The translations under genes and the position numbers were made by a program. From assembly GCA_027035765.1 (NCBI GenBank), contig JALVUD010000014.1:1-39950 (forward strand): a DNA stretch of 39,950 nucleotides, in the 5' to 3' direction. Below the pieces are notes generated by a model. That model was not told where the DNA came from and did no database searches. It saw only the letters and a list, made by a program, of their open reading frames with translations. Origin of the DNA: Campylobacteraceae bacterium (lineage in GTDB: Bacteria > Campylobacterota > Campylobacteria > Campylobacterales > Sulfurovaceae). Position 1 is the first letter of the stretch, and each line of letters starts with the position of its first letter. Of this stretch, positions 1 through 8,194 are shown piece after piece.

Positions 1-2
1 TA

Positions 3-866
3 CTCCCTGCCAAAATCCGGCCGGGATGGATCCGTCTGGAACGGCCGATCTCACTGAAAGAGTTCTTTTCGAAGATCAATGAATTCCCGAGAGAAAAAAC
101 CCGCCGAGTCGTCATGTACAGCGGCGACAGCCTGGATGATTTTATCGGCCAATTCTCACGACAGACCAACCTCGATCCCCGGGAGCTTTTCGAAGAGTAT
201 TTTCGCTTCAGCCCCTATGTGGACGGAGGGATCCTGGCGGGCTACTACCGTCTCCCCTACCGCCTCACCCCCGGACCGGCCATGGCCTATCTGACCGAAG
301 AGAGCGAAAAGCGCTTCCGAAAGATCTCCCGCCGCTATCTGGGACATTACGATCCGGCGGAGTTCCGGAAATACCTCATCATCGCCTCTATCATCCAGCG
401 GGAGAGCTGGCATCCTGAGGAGATGCCCCTGATCTCTGCCGTCATTCATAACCGCCTGGAGAAAAACATGAAGCTCCAACTCGATGCGACCCTCAACTAC
501 GGTCCCTGGTCCCACAAACGGGTGACATCCCGGCGGATCCGAACCGATAAAAGCCGCTTCAACACCTATCGCTACCGGGGGCTTCCCCCCGCTCCGCTGG
601 GAAGTGTCACACCGACAGCGCTAAAGGCGGCTTTCCACCCCGCCGAAAGCGAAGCGCTCTATTTTGTCAAAGGCAAAAAGGGGCACCACATCTTCAGCCG
701 CACCTTTGCGGAACACCAGGCGGTCATCGCCCGTCTGAGGGAGCGGAAAAAATCTGACGGATCCGAAGGCAATTTCACCCTGCCTCCCATCCGAACCGAA
801 CCTCAGATAGGCTATAATCTCCCTGATATTATTCCCATCATCCCGGAGACAAACACAACGCCATGA
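3..866 (+). CDS. mltG: Endolytic murein transglycosylase MltG, 5' truncated by window edge
   Basis: The reading frame is open from the first bases of the window, so the N-terminus (membrane anchor and LysM-like part) lies outside. MltG cleaves nascent glycan strands in the periplasm and sets peptidoglycan strand length. The visible part carries the YceG/MltG hallmarks: an IIQRES segment holding the expected catalytic Glu, then [20 protein letters not shown], then [17 protein letters not shown], and a C-terminal [20 protein letters not shown] block. The internal ATG at 114 is only the first Met in the window and not the real start. The stop codon overlaps the trpB start by 4 bases (ATGA), so the two genes are probably translationally coupled. 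The family call is confident; the full length is unknown. Confidence 0.93.
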   Translation, partial: LPAKIRPGWIRLERPISLKEFFSKINEFPREKTRRVVMYSGDSLDDFIGQFSRQTNLDPRELFEEYFRFSPYVDGGILAGYYRLPYRLTPGPAMAYLTEESEKRFRKISRRYLGHYDPAEFRKYLIIASIIQRESWHPEEMPLISAVIHNRLEKNMKLQLDATLNYGPWSHKRVTSRRIRTDKSRFNTYRYRGLPPAPLGSVTPTALKAAFHPAESEALYFVKGKKGHHIFSRTFAEHQAVIARLRERKKSDGSEGNFTLPPIRTEPQIGYNLPDIIPIIPETNTTP

Positions 867-2080
867 GTCAGACCCACGATTTCTATATCCCCACCCCTTC
901 ACCCTACGATCCCGACGAGATCGGCCATTTCGGCATCTTCGGCGGCCGTTACGTCCCCGAGACCCTGATGCCGGTCCTCGAATCCCTCAAAAAAGACTAC
1001 GAAGCCGTCCGTTTCGATCCCGAGTTCTGGAAAGAGGTGGACTACTACTACAAAAACTATGTCGGCCGTCCCAGTGCCCTCTATTTCGCCGAGAATCTCT
1101 CCCGGGAGACCGGAGCCAAGATCTACCTCAAGCGCGAAGACCTCAACCACACCGGCGCCCACAAGATCAACCACACCGTCGCCCAGGCGATCCTGGCCAA
1201 GCGGCTGGGCAAAAAGAAGATCATCGCCGAGACCGGTGCGGGGCAGCACGGCGTCGCTACCGCCACCGTGGCGGCACTCTTTGGCCTGGAGTGCGAGATT
1301 TTCATGGGAGCCAAGGATGTGGCCCGCCAGGAGCTCAACGTCTTCCGGATGAAATTGCTCGGCGCCAAGGTCCACGCCGTCCAGAGCGGCTCCAAGACCC
1401 TCAAAGACGCCATGAACGACGCCATCCGCCACTGGGTCACCCACGCTCGGGACACTTTCTACGTCATCGGGACCGTCGCCGGCCCCCACCCATACCCGAT
1501 GATGATCCGGGACATCCAGAGTATCATCGGCTGGGAGGCCAAGCGGCAGATCCGGGAGGCCGAAGGACACCTGCCTGATCACGTCATCGCCTGCATCGGC
1601 GGGGGAAGCAATGCCATCGGGATCTTCAACCACTTCCTCACCGAAGAAGGGGGCGAGTGCATCGGGATCGAAGCGGGCGGCCTGGGGCTGGACTCCAAGC
1701 ACGGTGCCAGCCTGGCCAAGGGCTCTCCGGGAGTGCTCCACGGCCAGATGAGCTACCTGCTCCAGGACGAAGACGGCCAGATCCTCGAAGCCCACTCCAT
1801 CAGCGCCGGCCTCGACTACCCCGGCATCGGCCCCGAACACGCCTACCTCAAAGAGCGGGGCAAAGTCCGCTACGACCACATCACCGACACCGAGGCCCTG
1901 GATGCCTTCGTCTGGCTCAGCCAGAAAGAGGGGATCATCCCAGCCTTCGAAAGCTCCCACGCCGTGGCTTATCTCAAAAAGATGCAGCCCGAAGAGCTCC
2001 AGGGCAAACTGATTCTCATCAACCTCTCCGGACGGGGAGACAAGGATATGATCCAGGCGAAGGAGCTTTTGGAGTTCTGA
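863..2080 (+). CDS. trpB: Tryptophan synthase beta chain
   Basis: TrpB condenses indole with L-serine to tryptophan using pyridoxal phosphate, normally in an alpha2beta2 complex with TrpA. The 405-residue length is usual for TrpB1. The PLP lysine is Lys101 within [11 protein letters not shown]. The phosphate-binding [10 protein letters not shown] segment and the C-terminal [10 protein letters not shown] and LSGRGDKD motifs are all present. The ATG at 863 lies inside the end of mltG, and the two frames overlap as ATGA. No trpA lies next to it; trpG is found 29 kb away on the other strand, so the trp genes are scattered, as is common in this phylum. A 9-bp hairpin spans the stop codon and a repeat element follows directly. 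Confidence 0.97.
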   Translation: MSQTHDFYIPTPSPYDPDEIGHFGIFGGRYVPETLMPVLESLKKDYEAVRFDPEFWKEVDYYYKNYVGRPSALYFAENLSRETGAKIYLKREDLNHTGAHKINHTVAQAILAKRLGKKKIIAETGAGQHGVATATVAALFGLECEIFMGAKDVARQELNVFRMKLLGAKVHAVQSGSKTLKDAMNDAIRHWVTHARDTFYVIGTVAGPHPYPMMIRDIQSIIGWEAKRQIREAEGHLPDHVIACIGGGSNAIGIFNHFLTEEGGECIGIEAGGLGLDSKHGASLAKGSPGVLHGQMSYLLQDEDGQILEAHSISAGLDYPGIGPEHAYLKERGKVRYDHITDTEALDAFVWLSQKEGIIPAFESSHAVAYLKKMQPEELQGKLILINLSGRGDKDMIQAKELLEF

Positions 2081-2092
2081 CTTCAGAACTCC
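2071..2092. repeat. Hairpin spanning the trpB stop codon
   Basis: GGAGTTCTG (2071-2079) and CAGAACTCC (2084-2092) form a perfect 9-bp inverted repeat with a 4-base loop that holds part of the TGA stop (2078-2080). No U-tract follows, so this is not a canonical intrinsic terminator. It touches the GTCGCAAG repeat element that starts at 2093. Confidence 0.6.
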
Positions 2093-2136
2093 GTCGCAAG
2101 TCGCAAGCACGGGCCTTCGGCCCTCACGTCGCAAGT
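2093..2136 (+). repeat. GTCGCAAG hairpin element, copy A
   Basis: Two direct 7-nt units (GTCGCAA) run into CAC, a GGGCC-TTC-GGCCC hairpin at 2111-2123, TCAC, then GTCGCAAGT again. The same layout, with another hairpin sequence, occurs inverted at 2494-2540 and alone at 23817-23853. The element lies between trpB and the four-helix-bundle gene. Confidence 0.85.
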
Positions 2137-2153
2137 TTTTGAAAGAGTAAACG

Positions 2154-2507
2154 ATGAAGTGTGAAAATCTGGATGTTTGGAAACGTTCAGCGGCTTTGAG
2201 CAGTGAACTCTATCTCTATTTTCGAGAGAGCAAGGACTACAGCTTCAAAGATCAGATCACCCGTTCCGGTCTTTCCATCCCCAGCAACATTGCCGAAGGG
2301 GTCGAAAGAAATTCCGACAAAGAAAGTATTCACTTTCTCGATATAGCTCAAGGATCCTGTGCCGAACTCAAAACCCAGATCTATATCGGTATGAAGATCG
2401 ATTATATCGATCGCGAAAACGGCAGGAAATGGATTGAAGAGGTCTCTGCAATCAATCGAATGATCGGGGGCCTCAAAAAAAGTATCAAAAAAGAACTTGC
2501 GACGTGA
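2154..2507 (+). CDS. Four-helix-bundle protein of the S23/bIVP (23S rRNA intervening sequence) family
   Basis: This 117-residue protein has the typical family pattern: an N-terminal ENLDVWKRSAALSSELY helix, the FKDQITRSGLSIPSNIAEGV core (family signature), a middle helix with FLDIAQGSCAELKTQ, and a C-terminal helix ending in GGLKKSIKKELAT. Family members form small ring-like multimers; relatives include the Avd accessory protein of diversity-generating retroelements and proteins encoded inside 23S rRNA insertions. Here there is no rRNA or reverse transcriptase nearby. The gene is enclosed by two inverted copies of the GTCGCAAG hairpin element, and its last codons and TGA stop lie inside the right copy. 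GAAAGAG before ATG 2154 serves as ribosome-binding site. Its function is unknown; it may travel with the repeats. Confidence 0.88.
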   Translation: MKCENLDVWKRSAALSSELYLYFRESKDYSFKDQITRSGLSIPSNIAEGVERNSDKESIHFLDIAQGSCAELKTQIYIGMKIDYIDRENGRKWIEEVSAINRMIGGLKKSIKKELAT

Positions 2508-2540
2508 GGCGGCTTTGCCGCCGCGCTTGCGACTTGCGAC
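2494..2540 (-). repeat. GTCGCAAG hairpin element, copy B (inverted)
   Basis: Read on the minus strand this is GTCGCAA twice, then GCGC, a GGCGGC-AAA-GCCGCC hairpin, TCAC and GTCGCAAGTT. It is the inverted partner of copy A at 2093-2136, but the hairpin stem has a different sequence with equivalent pairing. It encodes the C-terminal Leu-Ala-Thr and stop codon of the four-helix-bundle gene. Confidence 0.85.
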
Positions 2541-2563
2541 TATTTGACTGAAAGGAAAATCAA

Positions 2564-4048
2564 ATGAAAACCATCAAATTCTACGAAAAACTCCTCAACG
2601 AAATCGACGCCGACATCGAGATCATCATCGTCGTCAACAAAAACTTCGACCAGCGCTTCTGCGACGAAGAAAAAGATCTTCTCAAAGAGGCGGGCTTTTC
2701 CGGTGAGCAGGACGAGACCTGTCTCCTGGCCGAAAAGCGCAAGATTTTCGTCGGGGCCGACTCCATCAAGAGCGCCGACATCCGCTCCGCCGCCGCCAAC
2801 GCCGTGCGAGCTTTGGAGGGCAAAGGATACAAAATCGCCAAGATGGGCAGCTATATGAGCCACCCCACCTGTACCGCCACGTTGCGGGCCCAGGCCGAGG
2901 GGCTCCTGCTGGGAGGCTACCGCTTCGAACGCTACAAGAGCAAAAAGAGCGACAAGCACCTGCACAAGGTCCGTATCTCCCTGGAGGAGTACAACGGCTA
3001 CGAACTCGACATCCCCGCAGCACAGCGGGCGATCGACAAGGGCATCGTCAGCGCCGAAGCGACCAATTTCGTCCGGGATATCGTCAACACCGCCCCCGAC
3101 GACTGCTATCCCGAGATCATGGCGCAAATCGCACAGGAGCTGGCCGAGAAAGAGGCGCACCTGAACGTTGAAGTCCTCGATGCCGAGGTAATGAAAAAGG
3201 AAGGAATGAACGCCCTGCTGGCCGTCGCCCGGGCCAGCCGCCACGAGCCCAGGCTCATCCACCTGAGCTATATCCCCAAAGAGAAGCCCGTCGCCACCGT
3301 CAGCCTGGTAGGCAAGGGGCTCACCTACGACAGCGGCGGGCTCAGCCTCAAACCCGCTGACTACATGGTGACGATGAAAGCCGACAAGAGCGGCGGCTCC
3401 GCTGTGCTGGGGATCCTCAAGGCCGTCGCCGAACTCCACCTGCCCATCGAGGTCCACGGTTTCATCGGTGCCGTGGAGAATATGATCGGCGGCGATGCCT
3501 ACAAACCCGACGACGTGCTCAAGGCCAAAAACGGCAAAACGATCGAAGTGCGCAACACCGACGCCGAAGGGCGCCTGGTCCTGGCCGATGTGCTCTGTTA
3601 CGCCCAGGAGAAGGTCAAAGCCGACTACCTCTTCGACTTTGCCACGCTGACCGGCGCCTGCGTTGTCGGCGTGGGACAGTACACCAGCGGCGTCATGGGA
3701 TTCGCCGCCGAGCCGATCAACCGGGTCCTCTACGCCGCCAATACCCTGGCCGGAGAGATGGCCACAAAACTGGACTTCAACCGCTTCCTGCGCAAGACCC
3801 TCAAAAGCGAGATCGCCGACATCTGCAACATCTCCAACACCCGCTACGGCGGGGCGATTACGGCGGGAATGTTCCTGGGGGAATTCATCGACGAGGATCA
3901 CCGTGAGAAGTGGGCCCACATCGACATCGCCGGCCCTGCCTTCGTCGAGCACCCCTGGGGGGAAAATCCCCACGGCGCCAGTGGCGCGGGGGTGCGGATG
4001 ATGACAAGACTTCTCGAAAAACTCGCACGGGGCGATGAGCACAAATAG
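2564..4048 (+). CDS. pepA: Leucyl aminopeptidase (peptidase family M17)
   Basis: This is a cytosolic dizinc aminopeptidase that removes N-terminal residues during peptide turnover. It has 494 residues, with an N-terminal macro-like domain (about 1-160) and a C-terminal catalytic domain. Expected metal and catalytic residues are visible by comparison with E. coli PepA: Lys251 (VGKGL), Asp256 (TYDSGG), Lys263 (SLKP), Asp274 (KADKSGG), then Asp333 and Glu335 with Arg337 in the signature NTDAEGRLVLAD (331-342). GAAAGGA lies 9 bases before the ATG at 2564. The gene follows the repeat copy B directly and appears to end its transcript near the hairpin at 4055-4075. Confidence 0.96.
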   Translation: MKTIKFYEKLLNEIDADIEIIIVVNKNFDQRFCDEEKDLLKEAGFSGEQDETCLLAEKRKIFVGADSIKSADIRSAAANAVRALEGKGYKIAKMGSYMSHPTCTATLRAQAEGLLLGGYRFERYKSKKSDKHLHKVRISLEEYNGYELDIPAAQRAIDKGIVSAEATNFVRDIVNTAPDDCYPEIMAQIAQELAEKEAHLNVEVLDAEVMKKEGMNALLAVARASRHEPRLIHLSYIPKEKPVATVSLVGKGLTYDSGGLSLKPADYMVTMKADKSGGSAVLGILKAVAELHLPIEVHGFIGAVENMIGGDAYKPDDVLKAKNGKTIEVRNTDAEGRLVLADVLCYAQEKVKADYLFDFATLTGACVVGVGQYTSGVMGFAAEPINRVLYAANTLAGEMATKLDFNRFLRKTLKSEIADICNISNTRYGGAITAGMFLGEFIDEDHREKWAHIDIAGPAFVEHPWGENPHGASGAGVRMMTRLLEKLARGDEHK

Positions 4049-4054
4049 TTCTCA

Positions 4055-4085
4055 TACCGGAATTTCCCTCCGGTAGTCGATTTTT
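4055..4085 (+). terminator. Possible weak terminator after pepA
   Basis: TACCGGA (4055-4061) pairs with TCCGGTA (4069-4075) around a 7-base loop. A run of five T starts 5 bases later at 4081. The gap between stem and T-run makes it a weak candidate. The AT-rich stretch that follows (to 4293) holds no gene. Confidence 0.45.
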
Positions 4086-4192
4086 CCTCCTGTTCTATTT
4101 ATCTTCGTTAAACTTCAAAAAACCTCGTTTAATCCCTGCATATGATCCATTTTACGGGAAATTAATCCCATGTTTTTTCTACAGAATACTTC

Positions 4193-4266
4193 CAAAATAG
4201 TCAGATATTTTGACGAATTAAATAATTATTGGTGCTATTATTACGTCAATGCAGAACAGGTATAAT
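4193..4266 (+). promoter_or_regulatory. Putative promoter/operator region of the cytochrome bd operon
   Basis: A good -10 hexamer TATAAT lies at 4261-4266, 27 bases before the first operon start. No clear -35 is visible, as is usual for this phylum. Upstream, CAAAAT (4193-4198) and ATTTTG (4207-4212) form an inverted repeat, with GTCA/TGAC nested at 4200-4214. This could be an operator, but no known regulator consensus is matched with confidence. Confidence 0.5.
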
Positions 4267-4293
4267 GAATGAGACAAGAGCAGGAGAAAGGAG

Positions 4294-4509
4294 ATGAGTA
4301 TGATAGGAAGGATTTTCCGTTTCTATCGTGAAGGATTCGCTTCGATGCGCCTGGGCAAAAAGCTCTGGCTCATCGTCGCGATCAAACTCTTCGTTCTCTA
4401 TGTCGTCATCAAACTCCTCTTTTTCCCCGACGTTCTGCAGGAGAAGTTCAATAACGACACCCAACGCAGCGATTTCGTACTGCGACAACTCACCCAAGGA
4501 GCACGATAA
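4294..4509 (+). CDS. DUF4492 small membrane protein of the cyd operon
   Basis: The 71-residue protein begins with a basic amphipathic stretch (GRIFRFYREGFASMRLGKKLW), followed by a single membrane helix (about residues 27-43, IVAIKLFVLYVVIKLLFF) and a short polar tail. This is the DUF4492 pattern seen just upstream of cydA in Campylobacterota. Its role is unknown; the constant position suggests assembly or stabilisation of cytochrome bd. Two starts are possible: ATG 4294 with AGGAG at 4282-4286, or ATG 4300 with AAGGAG at 4288-4293. The stop codon overlaps the cydA ATG by one base (TAATG), implying translational coupling. Confidence 0.85.
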   Translation: MSMIGRIFRFYREGFASMRLGKKLWLIVAIKLFVLYVVIKLLFFPDVLQEKFNNDTQRSDFVLRQLTQGAR

Positions 4510-6050
4510 TGGGACACATCGACCCTTCACTCGTCGACTGGTCACGGGCCCAGTTCGCCCTGACGGCTCTGTATCACTGGATCTTCGTCCCCCTCACCCT
4601 GGGGCTGACCTTCATCGTCGCCATCATGGAGACCATCTACGTCAAAACCGGCGATGAATGGTGGAAAAAAACCACCCGATTCTGGATGGGCCTGCTGGCG
4701 ATCAACTTCGCCATCGGCCTGGCCACGGGGATCATCATGGAGTTCGAATTCGGGACCAACTGGTCCAACTACTCCTGGATCGTCGGAGATATCTTCGGCG
4801 CTCCACTGGCCATCGAGGGGATCATGGCCTTTTTCATGGAGTCCACATTCTTCGCCGTGATGTTCTTCGGCTGGGACAAGGTGAGCAAACGCTTCCACCT
4901 TCTCTCCACCTGGCTGGTGGCCATCGGTTCCAACCTCTCAGCGCTTTGGATCCTGGTAGCCAACGGCTGGATGCAGCACCCGGTGGGGATGCGCTTCAAT
5001 CCCGATACCGCCCGCAACGAAATGGAGAACTTTTGGGATGTCCTTTTCAACCCCAACGCCTACACCAAATTTCTCCACACCATCAGTAGCGGCTATGTGC
5101 TGGCCTCCCTTTTCGTCATCGGGGTGAGCAGCTGGTATCTCCTACGTAAACGGGAGATCAAATTCGCCAAACGCTCCATCGTCGTGGCCGCAAGCTTCGG
5201 GCTATTGGTGTCGCTTTTCAACCTCACCACGGGAGACGACTCGGCCCGCCAGATCGCCGTCGATCAGCCGATGAAACTGGCGGCAATGGAGGGGCTTTAC
5301 GAAGGGAAACCGGGGGCCGAAATCGTCGCTTTCGGAATCCTCAATCCCGACAAAAGGCTCAGGGATTCCACCGATCCGTTCCTCTTCAAAGTCGCGATCC
5401 CCGACGGGCTCTCTTTGCTGAGCTATCACCGACTCGATGCCTATGTCCCCGGAATCCATCAGCTCGTAGACGGCAGCAAAGAGCACAAAATCCTCAGCGT
5501 TGCCGAAAAGATGAAGCGGGGCCGCAAAGCGGTCGAAGCACTCGCCACTTACAAAGCAGCCAAAAAATCGGGAGATCGAGAGGCGATGAAACAGGCTCTC
5601 GAGACCTTCCGGAACTACAGCGCCTACCTGGGCTACGGCTATCTCAAGAATCCCGAGCAGGCGGTTCCTCCGGTGGCCACGACCTTCTACGCCTTCCACA
5701 CGATGGTGGGGCTGGGAACCTGGTTTATCCTGCTCTTTTTCCTGATCCTCTACGCCGCCATGACCGATCGGCTTCAGAAGCTGCGCTGGCTGCTCTGGGC
5801 GGGAGTGATCTCCCTGCCCCTGGGGTATGTGGCCCAGGAGGCGGGCTGGATCACCGCCGAGGTGGGACGACAGCCCTGGGCGATCCAGGATATGCTGCCG
5901 GTGGGCATGGCTACTTCCAATCTCAGCACCTCACCGGTCATGCTGACTTTCTGGCTCTTTGCCATCCTCTTCACCGCGCTGCTCATCGCCGAGGTGAAGA
6001 TCATGACGACCCAGATCAAAATCGGACCCAAGGAGCACGATCATGTTTGA
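4509..6050 (+). CDS. cydA: Cytochrome bd quinol oxidase subunit I
   Basis: CydA carries the hemes and the quinol site of the bd-type terminal oxidase, which reduces O2 to water with high affinity. The 513-residue protein is largely membrane helices. His23 in LYHWIFVPLTLG is the expected heme ligand of helix 1. The quinol loop starts around QPMKLAAMEGLYEG and spans about 140 residues to TFYAFHTMVGLG, and the conserved GRQPWAIQDMLPVG motif is in the C-terminal part. In a microaerophilic sulfur- or hydrogen-oxidising cell this would give O2 scavenging and respiration at low oxygen. The gene is coupled at both ends: TAATG with the DUF4492 gene, and an 8-base overlap with cydB. Confidence 0.96.
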   Translation: MGHIDPSLVDWSRAQFALTALYHWIFVPLTLGLTFIVAIMETIYVKTGDEWWKKTTRFWMGLLAINFAIGLATGIIMEFEFGTNWSNYSWIVGDIFGAPLAIEGIMAFFMESTFFAVMFFGWDKVSKRFHLLSTWLVAIGSNLSALWILVANGWMQHPVGMRFNPDTARNEMENFWDVLFNPNAYTKFLHTISSGYVLASLFVIGVSSWYLLRKREIKFAKRSIVVAASFGLLVSLFNLTTGDDSARQIAVDQPMKLAAMEGLYEGKPGAEIVAFGILNPDKRLRDSTDPFLFKVAIPDGLSLLSYHRLDAYVPGIHQLVDGSKEHKILSVAEKMKRGRKAVEALATYKAAKKSGDREAMKQALETFRNYSAYLGYGYLKNPEQAVPPVATTFYAFHTMVGLGTWFILLFFLILYAAMTDRLQKLRWLLWAGVISLPLGYVAQEAGWITAEVGRQPWAIQDMLPVGMATSNLSTSPVMLTFWLFAILFTALLIAEVKIMTTQIKIGPKEHDHV

Positions 6051-7173
6051 AAAACTCTCCTATCTCACCCTCCAGGAGTACTGGTGGTTTCTTATCGGAT
6101 TGCTGGGTGCGCTCTTTGTCTTCATGACCTTCGTCCAGGGGGGACAGACCCTGCTCTATCGCCTGGGCAAGAGCGAAGCAGAGCGTGATCTGATCGTCAA
6201 CGCCCTGGGACGCAAATGGGAGCTGACTTTTACCACCCTGGTGATGTTCGGCGGCGCGCTCTTTGCCGCGTTCCCGCTCTTTTATGCCGTCAGTTTCGGC
6301 GGAGCCTACTACGTTTGGATGGCGATTCTTTTTTGTTTCATCCTCCAGGCGGTGGCCTACGAATATCGCAAAAAACCGGGCAATCTCTATGGAGAGCGGA
6401 CCTATGAGATCTTCCTCTTCATCAACGGTTCGCTGGGGATCATCCTCATCGGTATCGCTCTGGGGACCCTCTTTACCGGCGGGCATTTCGTCGTCAACGA
6501 CAATCACCTCTCCCACTGGACCCGTTCCAGCTACGGCCTTGAGACGGTGCTCAATCCTTTCAACGTCGCGTTCGGGCTGATGCTCTTTTTCCTCGCCCGA
6601 ATCCTGGCCACACTCTATCTCATCGACACCGTCGACGAAGCGGCAATCATCGCTCGAGCCCGCCGCGTCCTCAAGATCGAGACGATCCTCTTTTTGATCC
6701 TCTTTCTCTATGTGGCGGGAAGCATCGTGAGCATGAGCGGATACGGCTACGATCCCCAGACGTTCAAGGTCGCGATCGAGCCCCACAAATTCATGCACAA
6801 TCTCGTCGCCATGCCTTTGGTCGCCGCTTCGTTACTGCTGGGGGCGGTGCTTTTGCTCGTCGGCATCGGGATGGATCTTTTCACCCGCAGCGACAAAGGG
6901 ATCTGGCCCGCCGGGCTGGGGGTGGTCCTGGTGGTCCTTTCGCTCTTTTCGATCCTGGGATACAACCACACCGTCTTCTACCCCTCTTTGGACGATCCGC
7001 AAAGCTCCCTGACGATCCGAAACGCATCGGGTAGCCGCTATACCCTGGTGGCCATGTCCTACGTCTCACTGATGGTTCCCCTCGTCCTGGGGTACATCAT
7101 CGCGGTCTGGCGGGCGATGAACCGCCATAAAATGACCCTGCAGGAGGTCGAAAACGACCCACACCACTATTAA
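6043..7173 (+). CDS. cydB: Cytochrome bd quinol oxidase subunit II
   Basis: CydB is the structural partner of CydA in the inner membrane. The 376-residue protein has about eight to nine hydrophobic helices. It opens with LQEYWWFLIGLLGALFVFM, typical of the family, with an FVQGGQTLL segment close behind. It starts 8 bases inside the end of cydA. The tail (NRHKMTLQEVENDPHHY) is cytoplasmic and polar. A small membrane-protein gene follows after 14 bases, so the operon is at least four genes: DUF4492, cydA, cydB and the small ORF. Confidence 0.95.
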   Translation: MFEKLSYLTLQEYWWFLIGLLGALFVFMTFVQGGQTLLYRLGKSEAERDLIVNALGRKWELTFTTLVMFGGALFAAFPLFYAVSFGGAYYVWMAILFCFILQAVAYEYRKKPGNLYGERTYEIFLFINGSLGIILIGIALGTLFTGGHFVVNDNHLSHWTRSSYGLETVLNPFNVAFGLMLFFLARILATLYLIDTVDEAAIIARARRVLKIETILFLILFLYVAGSIVSMSGYGYDPQTFKVAIEPHKFMHNLVAMPLVAASLLLGAVLLLVGIGMDLFTRSDKGIWPAGLGVVLVVLSLFSILGYNHTVFYPSLDDPQSSLTIRNASGSRYTLVAMSYVSLMVPLVLGYIIAVWRAMNRHKMTLQEVENDPHHY

Positions 7174-7187
7174 AAAAGGAGCCTACA

Positions 7188-7379
7188 ATGGACTATACCG
7201 ACGCCATCATCTGGTACCTCTCCTGGCCGGTCCTGATCTACGTCGCCTATCGATTCGTCTGGCTCAATATCCGGCACCATGCCAGGATGGAAAAGCTAGC
7301 AGCCCTCGAAGAGCATCTCGGTGATACATGGCAAGAGCAGGATCCTCTGCTCAAAGAGAATAGACAGAAGGAAAAGTAA
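7188..7379 (+). CDS. Small membrane protein at the end of the cyd operon (CydX-like position)
   Basis: This is a 63-residue protein with one N-terminal membrane helix (about residues 7-27, IIWYLSWPVLIYVAYRFVWL) and a charged cytoplasmic tail. A strong AAAAAAGGAG ribosome-binding site lies before ATG 7188, and the gene is only 14 bases from cydB. In other bacteria short single-helix subunits (CydX, CydS, CydH) complete the oxidase. Position and topology suggest an equivalent here, but the sequence is not recognisably CydX, which is shorter. That role is therefore inferred from context only. Confidence 0.75.
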   Translation: MDYTDAIIWYLSWPVLIYVAYRFVWLNIRHHARMEKLAALEEHLGDTWQEQDPLLKENRQKEK

Positions 7380-7401
7380 ACTTTCGATTTTTTCCTCAGA
7401 A

Positions 7402-7433
7402 GCCCCGGATTCTCCCCGACTCCGGCATGACAG
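7402..7433 (-). repeat. Dispersed TGTCAT...GGAATCCGGGG-type palindromic repeat
   Basis: Read on the minus strand, the sequence starts TGTCATGCCGG and ends AGAATCCGGGG, matching the copy at 34399-34428 in outline. Related degenerate copies are at 34441-34477 and 26408-26432. It lies in the 98-base gap between the cyd operon and the elyC-like gene. Confidence 0.55.
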
Positions 7434-7477
7434 GTTTTACACTCTTTCGATAGACTTGCATTCAAAAAAGAGTATCG

Positions 7478-8176
7478 ATGGGATTCTACCTCAAAAAAGC
7501 AGTAGCCTACCTCCTCAACCCGTTATTTGTCGTTCTTCTCCTGCTCCTTTTCTCCCTTTGGCAGCTTTATAGAAATCGACGAAAACCCGCTGCGTTCTTT
7601 TTGACGTGCGCGGTACTGCTTCTGTTTCTTTTCAGCTCCAAACCTTTCAGTTATGCCCTGATGCACCCCCTCGAATCACACTATCCAAAGCTTGAAAATC
7701 CATCAAAAAATACCCATGATATTCTCTTCCTCGGTGGCGATCTGGAACGCCGTGGTTGGGAATTGCTGCGGCTCCATCACCTCCTGCCGAAAGCACGTAT
7801 CATCACGACAGGGTACGAAGGCAGCTTCCATGAGAGCGACGCTCTACGGAACAGGCGGATCTTCGCCGATACGGGGATCGAGCCTGAACAGATCATCGCA
7901 CTTCCCCGACCGAAAGATACCGTCGAAGAGGCGAAAGCGATCAAGAAAATTGTTGGAGACAAACCTTTTATTCTCGTCACCTCAGCCTATCATATGCCAA
8001 GAGCCATGATGATCTTCGAGCACGAAGGGCTACATCCTCTTCCGGCTCCTGCAGATTTTCCGCGTCCGTCCAAACGCTTCTGGGTACTCTTCCCCGGGAT
8101 AAAAAATCTGGAAAATACACAGAAGGCTCTCCACGAATACCTGGGGATTTTGTGGTTGAAGATCCAGGGATATTGA
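7478..8176 (+). CDS. ElyC/SanA/YdcF family protein (DUF218)
   Basis: This 232-residue protein has two N-terminal membrane helices (about residues 8-24 and 35-52) and a DUF218 domain. The domain shows the expected landmarks: ILFLGGDLERRG, ARIITTGYEG, ESDALRNRRIFADTGIEPEQI, DTVEEAKAIK and LVTSAYHMPRAMMIFEHEG. Family members such as ElyC influence peptidoglycan and polysaccharide lipid-carrier metabolism in the envelope; the chemistry is unresolved. The ATG at 7478 is preceded by AAAAAAGAG. The gene runs tail-to-tail into the FAD oxidoreductase, with only 18 bases between stops and no terminator visible. Confidence 0.88.
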   Translation: MGFYLKKAVAYLLNPLFVVLLLLLFSLWQLYRNRRKPAAFFLTCAVLLLFLFSSKPFSYALMHPLESHYPKLENPSKNTHDILFLGGDLERRGWELLRLHHLLPKARIITTGYEGSFHESDALRNRRIFADTGIEPEQIIALPRPKDTVEEAKAIKKIVGDKPFILVTSAYHMPRAMMIFEHEGLHPLPAPADFPRPSKRFWVLFPGIKNLENTQKALHEYLGILWLKIQGY

Positions 8177-8194
8177 TACGTTCAGTCTGCAAGG

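Noticed and set aside
899-2134. Long minus-strand ORFs opposite trpB, pepA, mutS7, aclA, glnD and glmS
   Set aside because: These are antisense shadows of GC-rich genes with clear family motifs on the other strand.
2154-2507. Diversity-generating retroelement (Avd-like protein)
   Set aside because: No reverse transcriptase, template repeat or variable repeat is seen nearby; only the fold family is shared.
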